DNA from: Willaertia magna
Lineage: Eukaryota > Heterolobosea > Eutetramitea > Acrasida > Naegleriidae
Reading direction: 5' to 3'
Length of the DNA stretch: 30,091 nucleotides
NCBI GenBank assembly: GCA_902984215.1
Contig: CADWAF010005194.1
Location: forward strand, 1 to 30,091
Shown here: positions 19,692 to 29,951 of the stretch, piece after piece
Layout: every line of letters starts with the position of its first letter
How positions within the stretch are numbered: position 1 is the stretch's first letter
Position numbers and translations under genes: made by a program
The notes under the pieces: model-generated
The model's database searches: none
What the model was told of the DNA's origin: nothing
Seen by the model: the letters and a program-made list of their open reading frames with translations, nothing else

Positions 19692-22600
19692 ATGAGCGGA
19701 AGACAAAATAATAGCTTTTTGACTAAAGGAATAAAAATTGTTGTTGAAGAAAATAATTCGGAAATATCTCCATCTAATAGTTATGATAGCAAAAGTGTTT
19801 CTTCATTAAACAATAGCTTTTTTTCAGATAATATTTCAATAGATGGAAAAAGTGAAGGAGATGATTCTAGTGTTGTGGTATTAGATGATGATATGAGCAC
19901 TACCCATTCCGTTGGTGGAAACTCAATATTACAACAAATTGACCCACTCTTAAAATACATGAAGAGCACTATAGATGAATCGGAAATAGCGAAAGCTGTA
20001 AATGAAAACTTAGAGAAAGAAAGACTTAATAGATTGAAGAGAGAAGAAGAATTATATTCAGTGAACAGTAAATTGGTGGACCATATAAAGCGTAACGCTA
20101 TAGAAGTGGAGTTATTAAAAGGCCAATTGAATAGAAGAAATGAAATGCTGGATCAACAAAGAGAGGCTTTCTTTAGAGAATTAATGATATTAAGGGAAGA
20201 GTTGTTTAAAAAACATAGTAATCCTAATTATAAGCCAACTGATTTTTCATTATATAGCTGGGAAAGAAAATATGATAATATTGATAACTTAACGTCAAGT
20301 TTTGACTTTCAATCCGAAAAGCTTTCTCCTGCCTCCTCAGATATGAGATCTTTACAGTCAAATGTTATGGATCCCACATCTTTATCAACATTAAAAGAAC
20401 AATCTCAGAAAGTTGCAGAAACTTTAAGCAGTCTTAAGAAATTAGAGACTAAAAGAAAACATGAATTGGAGAAATTACAAAAAGAAAAGGAAGAAACAGA
20501 AAGGCTTAAGAAAAAATTATTAGTTAGAGCAAAAAAACAAAAGTCCGACCAAGAAAAGTTATCACAAATTAAGGATGAATTAAATGAAGAACGAAATTGG
20601 ATTAGAATGCTTCAAGAGAAGAGGCAAGTTCTAATCCAAAAAGATGACATCAGGGATACACATGGAAGGGAAGAGTTAAAACCTAATGAACTACAGGTTG
20701 TCTTTGGTGATAATCGCCAATCAAAAAATAATGACAAGTCCAAACCTGTTAGAAGTGAAACAACTCCTGGGTTGGAAAATGATAATAATTCTCAACAGAA
20801 AAAAGAACCAAATTTTATCTCAACAATTTTAAAATTAAAGAGTGCTAACGGTGAACAACCTGAGGGAGGAGATGAAGAGTCTTTTAATAATTTGGAGCAT
20901 CAAATTCATGATTTTCAAGGAAAATTTAAGGGGTTGTACAACCAAATGAACCATATTAAATCAAGACTGAAATTTTACAAAGAAAATCAAGTTGAATTTT
21001 GTGATGGTACCGGACCTCAAGGGGATGTCACTCTTGTTTTCACAGATGTTCAAGATTCAACTCGGTTATGGGAATTAGATTTGGAGACCATGGCTTCATC
21101 TATTAAAGTTCACAATAACTTAATGAGACAAATTTTGAAAGAAACAAAAGGATTTGAGGTAAAAACCGAAGGCGACGCTGTAAGTGTTTTTTATCCTATT
21201 TATTTAAAATTTTAGTTTATGTGTGCTTTTCAAAACGTAGAAGATGCTGTGGAATTTACTCTTCAGGCTCAGTTGCGTTTAATCACTTGTGACTGGTCAG
21301 AGACTCTACTAAAATTTGACCCTTCAAAAGTTGAATATGATGAAACTGAGAAAGATGAGAATGGTGAAAATATTACTTTGTTCAGAGGTTTAAGGGTGAG
21401 AATGGGTATCCACACAGGCAGACCGATTGTTGAAAAAGACCCTGTCACTGGGAGATACGATTATTTTGGTCCAGTTGTAAATAGAGCTGCTAGGGTTGAA
21501 GGCCAGGCAGCAGGAGGACAAATAGTTATATCTAGTTCTGTGTGGGCAGAAATAATGGACAAAATAGAAAATTTTAGTGTTAAAATATGGACTAAATTCC
21601 TGGGAACGGTTGCACTTAAGGGAATGGACGAACCAGAAACCATTAGAATGATTCTACCCTATAGATTAAGGAACAGAAAATTTCCTGAAGTTAAGGTAGT
21701 AGTTGACCAAAAAAGTGGAATACAACAGTTAGAAGAGCAAGAACATTTGTCTTCCTTAAAAGAATTACATGAAAAACTAGAGATACTTAAACAGGAACAT
21801 GAACAATTGGAAAAGGAAAGAACCAGTATTCATCACCAAATCCAATTTAAACTTAGAATTAAAGCATTGGAGGATACCATGTTAGAAAAAGATAATGTTA
21901 TTAAGTATTTACGAACCAAAATAGATAATGTCAAGAAAACATACAAAGAGGCAATTCAAGCAAATAACGAAAAGCAAAGGAATCAATTGCTTGAACAAAC
22001 TAAAAAACTACAAAGTGATATTGACACTGTTATGCAAAAATATGAAGAAATGAAAGAACAGTATTCAACAATGAAAATCAATTACGACGAGGTTGTAAAG
22101 GTGTTTAACAAAAAGGTAAAATATGAACTAGAGGGTGTTAAAGAGGACATTAATTCATTAACCCAAGAGGTAAAACAAGGAGAAGATAAACCAGTTGACT
22201 GGCAAATGGAAAAAAAGATGTATGAAGTACAGCTTGAATCAAAGGATAAACTTATTAAAGAAAAAGACGGTAAAATTCAACAATTAAGATCTGCAGTAAG
22301 ATTAGCAAGAATGGACAAAAAGATGGAAAGAATAAAAGGATTTCTACGGCATGATAGCAGTACTGCACTTAAAACACGTTCATTTAGTGTGGATGATAAT
22401 TCTCCGTCTATAGTTACAGAAATTATTACACCTACTGAGACTGACATTATTCCCTTATTTCCAGAAAACAAACCTGAACAAGAAGCTATTTATGACGCAA
22501 ATGGAGAACTGGTAATGTCAGGGGAGCAAACACAACGATTCATGCAATATATGGAGGATACAGATAAGATCGATAAAAAGACCAAAAATGAAGAAAGTTT

Positions 22601-23855
22601 TGCTGAAACTGACATACAGAATACTGGAAAATTGGCATCCCGCCCAAAGCTTATTGTCAGACCTAGTCAAATGGACATTAATAAGTTATTAAGAGCATCA
22701 AATCATATTGAAAAAAATAGAAAGAACATAAGGAGCCCTCCTCTATTTGTACATCAAATTGTTACTCCAAGGTTAGGAGGCATAGGATGGTCCTATAAAG
22801 AGCTAAGGGAATTACAGAAAAAGCATAAGGGCCATCTATTGGAATCTTTTGAAGGTTATTCTGTTACTCTGAGCGACATAACATCAATACTAAGGGATGC
22901 CATACGAGAGGCAGTAGAAGTTTCAAGAAAATATGATGGCTTCAATTGGCGCTTATTTATAAGAGGCCAACATGTCTCAAATGTAGACGACGTTAATGTA
23001 ATTCCCTCCACTTACCTGAAAAAATCAGAAACAAAATCTAAAAAACGCAACACTAAATCTGAGGTTAAAATATTTGATGAAAAATCAAAACAATTTATAA
23101 ATATACCGAAGAAAGCCATTAAAGAATGGGGTATTATAAATGCTGCAAAATTTATTGCTGAGAAACAAGCAAATGCTCCCCAAGAAGAACAAAGTCCTGG
23201 TGGTGTAAGATTAGCATCCACTGTTGTCAATTTACGTACAAACCATTCCAATTACAAAAAATCATATTCTAGAATGCTTGAGTATCATGATGAAGGAAGT
23301 AATTCAACCAATCAAAATGACTCTATGGATAGTAAAGATAGCAACAGTAAAATCAGTGAAAGTAAATTTGAACCTTTAGGTGCACCATTCAGAAAGATGA
23401 AATACAGACCTAGGTCAACTACTCCCAACCATGAAAAAGAAACAGTGAAGAGAAAGCAAAGCTATGAAAAAAAGAAACCTTCATCTGGAGGAATAATTCA
23501 ACCACCTTCAACATTGCCCCCAGTTTATAGCTTAACTAAAAGCAACATACAAACAAATTCCACTCTACAATCAGTCACTGCTCTTCCCAAAATAGTTAAC
23601 CAAAGCAACGATAATATTAAGGAACTATTAGAGCATTATACAAGTACATTTGAGAATTATGAATTATTTAAAAACATGAGCAAAGAAGAAAGGAGGCAAG
23701 AAATACTTAATTTAATATATTTTGACAGAACCAAAGATCAATTTGAAAATATGTTGGATCAAAGCAAGCCCCCACAGGCTGGTGAATCACCCCAACTAGA
23801 ACTTGTTGTAAAAGGAAAACTTGGGAAAAAAGATATAATGGCTAGTTGTGAATAA
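19692..23855 (+). CDS. Soluble class III adenylyl cyclase with coiled-coil arms (two exons)
   Basis: Exons 19692-21179 and 21216-23855 join across a 36-nt GTAAGT...TTTTAG intron to give 1375 aa. Residues about 95-330 and 650-860 are coiled coil; 440-640 form one cyclase homology domain. Metal ligands are D452 (VFTDVQDST) and D495 (KTEGDAF, split from the next codon by the intron). N585 and R589 (VVNRAAR) stabilise the transition state. K491 and D578 (RYDYFG) are the pair that reads adenine, so the product should be cAMP. As one domain has every catalytic residue, it should work as a homodimer, probably held by the coiled coils. No membrane helix is seen. A conserved-looking segment near 1020-1090 (GWSYKELRELQKKH; FNWRLFIRGQHV) and a Ser/Lys-rich tail follow. 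Upstream inputs are unknown. Confidence 0.9.
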
Positions 23856-23856
23856 A
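23851..23856 (+). terminator. Poly(A) signal overlapping the cyclase stop codon
   Basis: AATAAA spans the TAA stop (23853-23855) of the adenylyl cyclase gene, as at the THO2 end. Confidence 0.45.
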
Positions 23857-23967
23857 TTACAATTAAGGTATATTATTTACAAAATTAAGGATTAAATTAG
23901 TGTAAATATTTTCTGTAAAATATTTTCTGTAAAATAAGTTAAATATTTAATTGTTATTATTTATAAC

Positions 23968-25638
23968 CTATTGTGTACCACATCCTACTGGGCCAGGCAT
24001 CATGCCTTCGTCATCATCATCTTCATCATCATCGTCATCATCCAACCAAAATGGATAATGTTCATCATCTTCATCGTCACTATCTTCATCATCGTCATCA
24101 TCATCACTATCATGTAATGAATGTACTTTATGACCCTCAAAAGGTTCCTTTTCATCATCAAAGTAAAGTAATACCTTATTATTAAACCCATCTTCAACTA
24201 GACAAATAAAAAACCTAACTAATAATTTATCTGTCAAACGTTGTTCAGCAGATAAATCTTTATACTTTTCTGCAATTCTATTTTCTGTAAATTTTTTATC
24301 ATTTACTTCTTGTAAAAATCGTTTTTCAAAAGATTCAATCACAGGTAATAAATCATTTAAAAATGTATGAACATTTAAAGATAATAATAACTTTGTAAAT
24401 TCATCCTTAAATGTATTCATTAAATTATTATTATTAACCCCTTCCTCTCTAACATTTCTATATAAAATCTCACGTAATCCTCTCTTTGTAACTAAACGTA
24501 AACCAAAACTTTGATACTTCATTTCCTTAATCTTTAAAAACAATGCATCAATCATCTCATCAAAAATAATTTTCTTTAAAATAAAATATTCTTCATCATT
24601 TTCATAATTATCTTTTATCAAAGTTGGTTTAAGACCTAATAATGTTCTAACCTGTTGAACTGTTCTTCTTTTCACTTTAATAAATATTGCATTAAACTGT
24701 TCAAACTCACTTTCACATAACTCATTAGCAACCCTTCTATTCCCTTCACTATCTACAAACCCTTCATCACTATCATCACTATCATCATCATTATTATTAA
24801 GACTACCAATTTTATTCTTTTTATTCTTTTTTAATAATTGTAATAAAAATGTATCATCTTTCTTAATTATAAAATCAATATAAATATTTATATAATCTAA
24901 AATCTTATTACCATTTATAGATTCTTCTAAATTACTATCTGCACTTAACCCAAATTTATTCATAAATGACATTTTCCTTACATTAAAATCATTCATTATT
25001 CTATTCATAAAAATCTCAACAACATCTTCTCCATATTGAAATGCAACCTCATTCTTTAACCAATCATTTACCTTCATATAAATATGTTCTTTTCTTTTCT
25101 GTAATTCAATATCTTGATTTAAATTTGACGTACGATTAATGAAATGCCAAAAGATTCCAGTGACACTACTTAAACTATTCTTTTCACAAGCATATTGGTT
25201 GAAGGGATCTGAGATTTTTTGGAAATGATGGAAATGTCTATTTTTTAAATAATAATCTTTAAAGTCTGAAAGGTTTTTCATTGCTTTTAAGGTTAAAAAG
25301 ATTGGATGAATATCAAAGATGGATTGATAGATAGTTTTACAGGAAATACTTAGGAAAAGAGCATCTTGAAGGTTGGATATGTAATCAAAGATTTCATGTA
25401 AGATTTCTTGAGGGATTTGTAGAAAGAGATTATTTGTTGTTTTATTGTTGATGATATCTAGGGAAGAAGAGGTGGTAGTTGTTAATAAGGTAGAAGAAGA
25501 TTGATTTTGTTCAATATTGTCATTATTGTTGTTGGTAGTATTATTATTATTTGAATCTGTTACGTCCTCTTCGGAAAGTTTTAAGATTTGATTCTTTTCA
25601 AAGGGAGTGTTATCTCCCTCTTCTAGCCTTCTTTTCAT
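23968..25638 (-). CDS. F-box protein with acidic C-terminal tail
   Basis: The protein is 556 aa with no intron. An Asn/Thr/Ser-rich N-terminus (to about 70) leads to an F-box at 73-110 (LQIPQEILHEIFDYISNLQDALFLSISCK), which would bind Skp1 in an SCF ubiquitin ligase. The middle is helical, without LRR, WD40 or Kelch repeats, and has an internal Asp-rich patch (NNDDDSDDSDEG) near residue 290. The C-terminus is a long Asp/Glu run with HYPFWL in the middle, ending GPVGCGTQ. Acidic tails can bind histones or basic partners, but that is inference. It is unrelated in sequence, beyond the F-box, to the other F-box gene of this window. Confidence 0.8.
   Translation of the reverse strand: MKRRLEEGDNTPFEKNQILKLSEEDVTDSNNNNTTNNNNDNIEQNQSSSTLLTTTTSSSLDIINNKTTNNLFLQIPQEILHEIFDYISNLQDALFLSISCKTIYQSIFDIHPIFLTLKAMKNLSDFKDYYLKNRHFHHFQKISDPFNQYACEKNSLSSVTGIFWHFINRTSNLNQDIELQKRKEHIYMKVNDWLKNEVAFQYGEDVVEIFMNRIMNDFNVRKMSFMNKFGLSADSNLEESINGNKILDYINIYIDFIIKKDDTFLLQLLKKNKKNKIGSLNNNDDDSDDSDEGFVDSEGNRRVANELCESEFEQFNAIFIKVKRRTVQQVRTLLGLKPTLIKDNYENDEEYFILKKIIFDEMIDALFLKIKEMKYQSFGLRLVTKRGLREILYRNVREEGVNNNNLMNTFKDEFTKLLLSLNVHTFLNDLLPVIESFEKRFLQEVNDKKFTENRIAEKYKDLSAEQRLTDKLLVRFFICLVEDGFNNKVLLYFDDEKEPFEGHKVHSLHDSDDDDDDEDSDDEDDEHYPFWLDDDDDDEDDDDEGMMPGPVGCGTQ
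24002..24113. repeat. ATC-rich trinucleotide tract coding for the acidic tail
   Basis: Imperfect (ATC)n/(GAT)n repeats encode the Asp/Glu run of the F-box protein on the minus strand. Interruptions (TTC, GTC) show it is not a pure microsatellite. Confidence 0.75.
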
Positions 25639-25874
25639 TTTTTTTAAAATAATTTTTTTTTTATAAATTTTTAAATTTTCTTTAATTAAGGGTTGACTTA
25701 AGTTGATGCAAACTTTTTTTAAAATTTACATCAAACAATTTGAGGTTGTTAGATTGGATGAAGATAAAAGTATTAGTGAATTAAACAATAATGGCAATAG
25801 GCAATATGGGATGTATTTTAAGGTTTAATGTGCAAAATTTTAAAGTTGACCTAACCACTTTGTATTAATTTATT

Positions 25875-27101
25875 TTACAAATTTAATTCTTCTTGAGCTA
25901 CTTTTACAATAATATTTCCAACTCTTTCATAATCATTTAAATTATTATAAATTTGTGTTGAAATTCTACAAAACATTAATTTATCAAACTCAAACACTAC
26001 TAAATAAAATTTATACTTTTCCATACAAATCAATTGAACCTTTTCCCAAAACTTTAAATCATCAGAAAATGGTAATTTAATATCAATTAAACCACCACCA
26101 ATCAATTCATCATCTTCTGTTAATCTATAAGTATTAAATAATTTAGTGTATAAATTAGCTACATCTTTTGATAAATTTAAATTATATGACATTATCTTTT
26201 CTTCACCGCCTAACCATCTACGATATTCAATTGCATCTTTAATTGAACAAAATGAACTATAATCACGTGTACCAATCCAGGAAAATTCTTTTTGAAAACT
26301 TTCCATTGTAGAAGGACATTTTGTATAACCAAAGCTAATTACGTTTGGATGGATATGGAATGTTGTATTTGGATTTTTCCATAAGAAACAATTACTTTTT
26401 GGTGTGAATAACCATTTATGACAGTTTGATAGATAGTAATCTGGGTTTAATTCTGTCACGTTGATTGGGATATTACCAATAGCATGAGCACCATCTACTA
26501 TTGTAATAATATTTAAATCTTTAAAGAATTTAATAATTTCTTTTAATGGAAATTTAATTGCAGGAGTTGAACTTATGTGACACATGACAACCATTTTAAT
26601 TTCATTTAAATTATTTAAAATTGTATTTTTAATTTTTAATAAAATATTTTCCTTCTTTTTAAAATCATTTAAATCAAATAAAACTTCAATTAACTCCAAA
26701 CCATAAATATCTTTAACATATTCTAAAGTTTTTTTCACCATACCATAAGCTGTATTAAAATAAATTATTTTATCAGTTTTTTGGAAAGGATAACTACGAA
26801 AGATTGAATTAATCGCAGTGGATGCGTTATCAACTAAAACAATTGAATTTTCATTTTCTGAATGAATTAAATTAGATAATAACTTTGTGACTTCATTATA
26901 TTTATTATAAATTGTAGTTCTATAGAATTGATCTGGTGATTGTTCCATTAAAATTTGATATTTATAGTTTTGTTCTAAAACTACTTTTGGTGTAGTTCCA
27001 AAACTTCCATGATTAATATTAGTAAAATCCTTGTCAATGTGAAATTGGTTTTTCATTTCTTCTGAACCAAAGGTTGGAGGTTCAATTAATTGTTCTGCCA
27101 T
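25875..27101 (-). CDS. PLP-dependent class V aminotransferase, isopenicillin-N-epimerase-like
   Basis: The protein is 408 aa from the ATG at 27101; the open frame extends a few codons further but without ATG. Motifs in order: NHGSFGTTP near the N-terminus (substrate loop), DNASTAINSIFRS (phosphate-binding), IVDGAHAIG (Asp that contacts the PLP pyridine nitrogen), and SNCHKWLFTP with K229 as the Schiff-base Lys. These match the class V group annotated as isopenicillin N epimerase-like, which includes cysteine desulfhydrases and hercynylcysteine sulfoxide lyases. Real isopenicillin epimerase activity is unlikely in a protist; a C-S lyase or desulfurase role is possible but not shown. No targeting signal is evident, so probably cytosolic. 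Confidence 0.85.
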   Translation of the reverse strand: MAEQLIEPPTFGSEEMKNQFHIDKDFTNINHGSFGTTPKVVLEQNYKYQILMEQSPDQFYRTTIYNKYNEVTKLLSNLIHSENENSIVLVDNASTAINSIFRSYPFQKTDKIIYFNTAYGMVKKTLEYVKDIYGLELIEVLFDLNDFKKKENILLKIKNTILNNLNEIKMVVMCHISSTPAIKFPLKEIIKFFKDLNIITIVDGAHAIGNIPINVTELNPDYYLSNCHKWLFTPKSNCFLWKNPNTTFHIHPNVISFGYTKCPSTMESFQKEFSWIGTRDYSSFCSIKDAIEYRRWLGGEEKIMSYNLNLSKDVANLYTKLFNTYRLTEDDELIGGGLIDIKLPFSDDLKFWEKVQLICMEKYKFYLVVFEFDKLMFCRISTQIYNNLNDYERVGNIIVKVAQEELNL

Positions 27102-27325
27102 TTTTTTGATTCTCAACAAATCTAATAACGCAGCTGCGTTTTTGTAATTAATTTTTATAATCCTGTGGTTGACTGCTGATTGCCATTCATAACAGTTTTT
27201 TAATAGTTTTGGTGCTTCTCCTTTCGTTTGAAGCAGGTTTTACAAGCAAGAGTGCCACAAAATCACTGCTCTAATAAGTCAAAACAATAGTGACCAAAAC
27301 AATTCGAGTAAATAAATAAATTTAT

Positions 27326-29587
27326 TTAAATATTTCTATCATATTGTTGAGATAAACATTGCAATCTATTCAACACTTCACCAATAGTTGGCCTTTTATA
27401 AATATCTTGATCCCAACATTGTTCAATTAACTCTTTCATTTCTTCTTTCTGTGGAACAATGATATAATCTAATTGTAATTCAGGTCTTTCATTATTTGAA
27501 ACTCTTTCACCTATTTGTAATACATTAACACCTTTCCATGGATTTCTATGTGTAAATAATTCATAAAGGAAAATACCAAAAGCATAGATATCAATTGCAC
27601 TTGTTAATAAATGATTCTTTTTAGGTAATTCAATTTGTTCTGGCGCTTTATATTGTGTTAAAACTGATATTTCACTTGAAGATATATTTACATTATAATA
27701 TTTAATTAAATTTGGTGGAATAATTAATAAATTATTTCTATCACTACCGTTATTATTATTGTTAACATTATTAATAGGACCTACACATCCAGAATGATTA
27801 TTAGATGATAACTGTTGATCATCATTACAAATATAACAAGTTGTAGTGTCAACCAAAAATTTAGCTTTAAAATCATTTGATAAATAAATACTAGATGAAT
27901 TTAAATTTACACCAATCATCTTCTTTTCATTATGTAAATAACTTAATGCTTGTGCAGCGCTTATAGCAATACGATAAATAATTTCAATATTTTTCAGTTT
28001 TTCTCTTAATTCTAACATTTCTTTTGTAACTTTCCTTTTTAATAATTGTTTAAATAAAATTTCATATACAGATCCATATTTACAATATTCCATCAACATC
28101 TTAAATTGATATTTAGATTCTCTTAAACCATAACCAACATGTTCAATAATAGATGGATGTTTTAAAGTACATAATAATAAAGCTTCTCTTCTCATACTTT
28201 CTAATTGATCTTGTTTTGAAAAGAGAATAGTTCTAACTGTATACATTTGATTATTTAATTTACATGTTCTTAATACATAATTATGTCTTCTATCAATTAC
28301 ATTTTTATCTTCAATAACGATTGGATCATAATCTTTAATGAAATATTGATTTTCTAATTGTTGTACTGTTTCTATATAATCTTCAATACTTTCTTTATAT
28401 AACATCATTTCTAGTACATCTTGTTGTTGATTTTCAAAATTTAATTTTTCTGCTTCAAAAATTAATTTTCTTAATTTTTTAATAATTTCATGTATTGTAA
28501 TAAATTCATTACTAAAATTCATTTGTGGTAATTGATTTAATACAACACTATATTGTAAATTATTAATAATATGATTACTTTGATTATTTACAATATTTGG
28601 TCCAATCGCAAACACATTCATCATTGAATGATTATTATTTGGAGAGACAGCATTAGGAGAAGAAGCAGACATTGCTAAAATCCCTCTTCCTTCAATTCCC
28701 ATTAACTCTACATGCATCCCCTTACTTGGATATTCTAAAGGTACATTTACATTAAATAAATAATTTGTAAAATTAGTTAAATTCTCTTCCAATAAAAATC
28801 CCTTCTTTTTCTTTAATTCTTCTCCTTCCTTCAAAAAGGTATTTTGTATTTGAATTTTTTGAGTTCTCGTAACGATTTGGGTGGAAAATTTTAATTGGAA
28901 ATTCAGTAAATTATTAAAGTTTGGAAAAAATAGGTCAGAATGTACGTATAAAAAGTATCCACCATTGTTGGTTGGGTTGGTTGAGGATAGTGGGGTGTTG
29001 TTTAGGCTTGTTAAGCAACTTGCTGAGGAAGATGGGGTGTTTGGAGAGATGAAAGGAGAAAGGCTTGGAGTTGGAACGCTTTGACAGTTTTCCATTTGTT
29101 TTAGCCTTGTATTTATCTTTAAGTTCATGGGTATATCTTCATTGTTATTAGTCCAACGCTCCTCTAGCACTGTCTCATTCTTCTCGTTATTATCATTCGA
29201 TGGAGAGAAGGCCATCATTTGTGAAAGGGACTGAGATGAGTTACTATTACGCGTCGTTATCAAAACTGAATCAGTCATTGAGATGGACCTTGTTGTAATT
29301 GGTAACACAGCTGGAGTGTTCGGTGTTGAGTCAAATTGAATGGCGAATCTATTTGACTTTGTACCAATTTCATCTTCCAAAACGATATGTTTTTCATTAT
29401 CGATAATAGTCAATTGGTTTTGAATATTTTCTTGTATTTGATTTTTTGATGTTACGGGGTCTTGTAATTTGGTTGGCGAGTTTAAAGTATCTTTAGTCAA
29501 CGTTGGTGTATTGTTTGTACTCGCGCCGACTGCCATTGTTTGTTGTTGTTGTTGATTTTGTTTTTCAATTTGTTTCTTCCTCCACAT
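27326..29587 (-). CDS. TKL-like pseudokinase
   Basis: The protein is 753 aa with no intron. The first 220 residues are Gln/Ser/Thr-rich and probably disordered; 230-420 holds an unrecognised segment; about 430-745 is a protein kinase fold. Fold landmarks survive: RREALLLCTLKHPSI (helix C Glu), YKAPEQ (APE), SAIDIYAFGIFLYEL (subdomain IX), ERPELQ and KRPTIGEV (subdomain XI). The catalytic residues do not: there is no Gly-rich loop, the VAVK Lys is Arg (YTVRTI), HRDLNSSN reads GVNLNSSS, and DFG reads LVD. It should not transfer phosphate by the normal mechanism, so a scaffold or allosteric role is more likely. The activation segment carries an Asn-rich insertion. Confidence 0.86.
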   Translation of the reverse strand: MWRKKQIEKQNQQQQQTMAVGASTNNTPTLTKDTLNSPTKLQDPVTSKNQIQENIQNQLTIIDNEKHIVLEDEIGTKSNRFAIQFDSTPNTPAVLPITTRSISMTDSVLITTRNSNSSQSLSQMMAFSPSNDNNEKNETVLEERWTNNNEDIPMNLKINTRLKQMENCQSVPTPSLSPFISPNTPSSSASCLTSLNNTPLSSTNPTNNGGYFLYVHSDLFFPNFNNLLNFQLKFSTQIVTRTQKIQIQNTFLKEGEELKKKKGFLLEENLTNFTNYLFNVNVPLEYPSKGMHVELMGIEGRGILAMSASSPNAVSPNNNHSMMNVFAIGPNIVNNQSNHIINNLQYSVVLNQLPQMNFSNEFITIHEIIKKLRKLIFEAEKLNFENQQQDVLEMMLYKESIEDYIETVQQLENQYFIKDYDPIVIEDKNVIDRRHNYVLRTCKLNNQMYTVRTILFSKQDQLESMRREALLLCTLKHPSIIEHVGYGLRESKYQFKMLMEYCKYGSVYEILFKQLLKRKVTKEMLELREKLKNIEIIYRIAISAAQALSYLHNEKKMIGVNLNSSSIYLSNDFKAKFLVDTTTCYICNDDQQLSSNNHSGCVGPINNVNNNNNGSDRNNLLIIPPNLIKYYNVNISSSEISVLTQYKAPEQIELPKKNHLLTSAIDIYAFGIFLYELFTHRNPWKGVNVLQIGERVSNNERPELQLDYIIVPQKEEMKELIEQCWDQDIYKRPTIGEVLNRLQCLSQQYDRNI

Positions 29588-29951
29588 TTTGTTTTATTAT
29601 TATTGTTGTGATACTATATTGTTGTTTATATTGTTGTATAATGAATAAATAAATAAATTAGTTGGTGGTTTGGTTATTTTATTCTCAAAGAGCAAAAAGG
29701 TTCACTAAGTAATATTTACTGAAAGATAAAGTATTATTATTTATTATCAACTTAATGAAATATAAACTTCAATTTCAAATTTCTATTTTGTGTTTCTTTT
29801 GTTATTTATCCCTCTTTTTCAAGTCTTCTGGGTAAATTCCGAAATGAAAACCTTTAGAGACAGCTAAAACAGAATGTAACCGAAAATCAAAGAGGAAGGG
29901 ATATTTGAAGTTTTTTTTTGAAGTAAAATTTATTTTAAACTTCATTGAAAA
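29588..29951. other. Upstream region of the pseudokinase gene
   Basis: A+T-rich region with a TTATTATTATTG tract next to the start codon and an AATAAATAAATAAA stretch at about 29641-29656. It is presumably the promoter of the pseudokinase gene and perhaps of a plus-strand gene at the right edge. No other gene is supported. Confidence 0.4.

Noticed and set aside
23973..24185. His-rich open frame on the plus strand
   Set aside because: It is the antisense of the ATC/GAT repeat that codes for the acidic tail of the F-box protein.
25639..25874. Possible small gene between the F-box and aminotransferase genes
   Set aside because: No open frame with protein-like composition and no RNA fold; it is probably 5' flank of one gene and 3' flank of the other.
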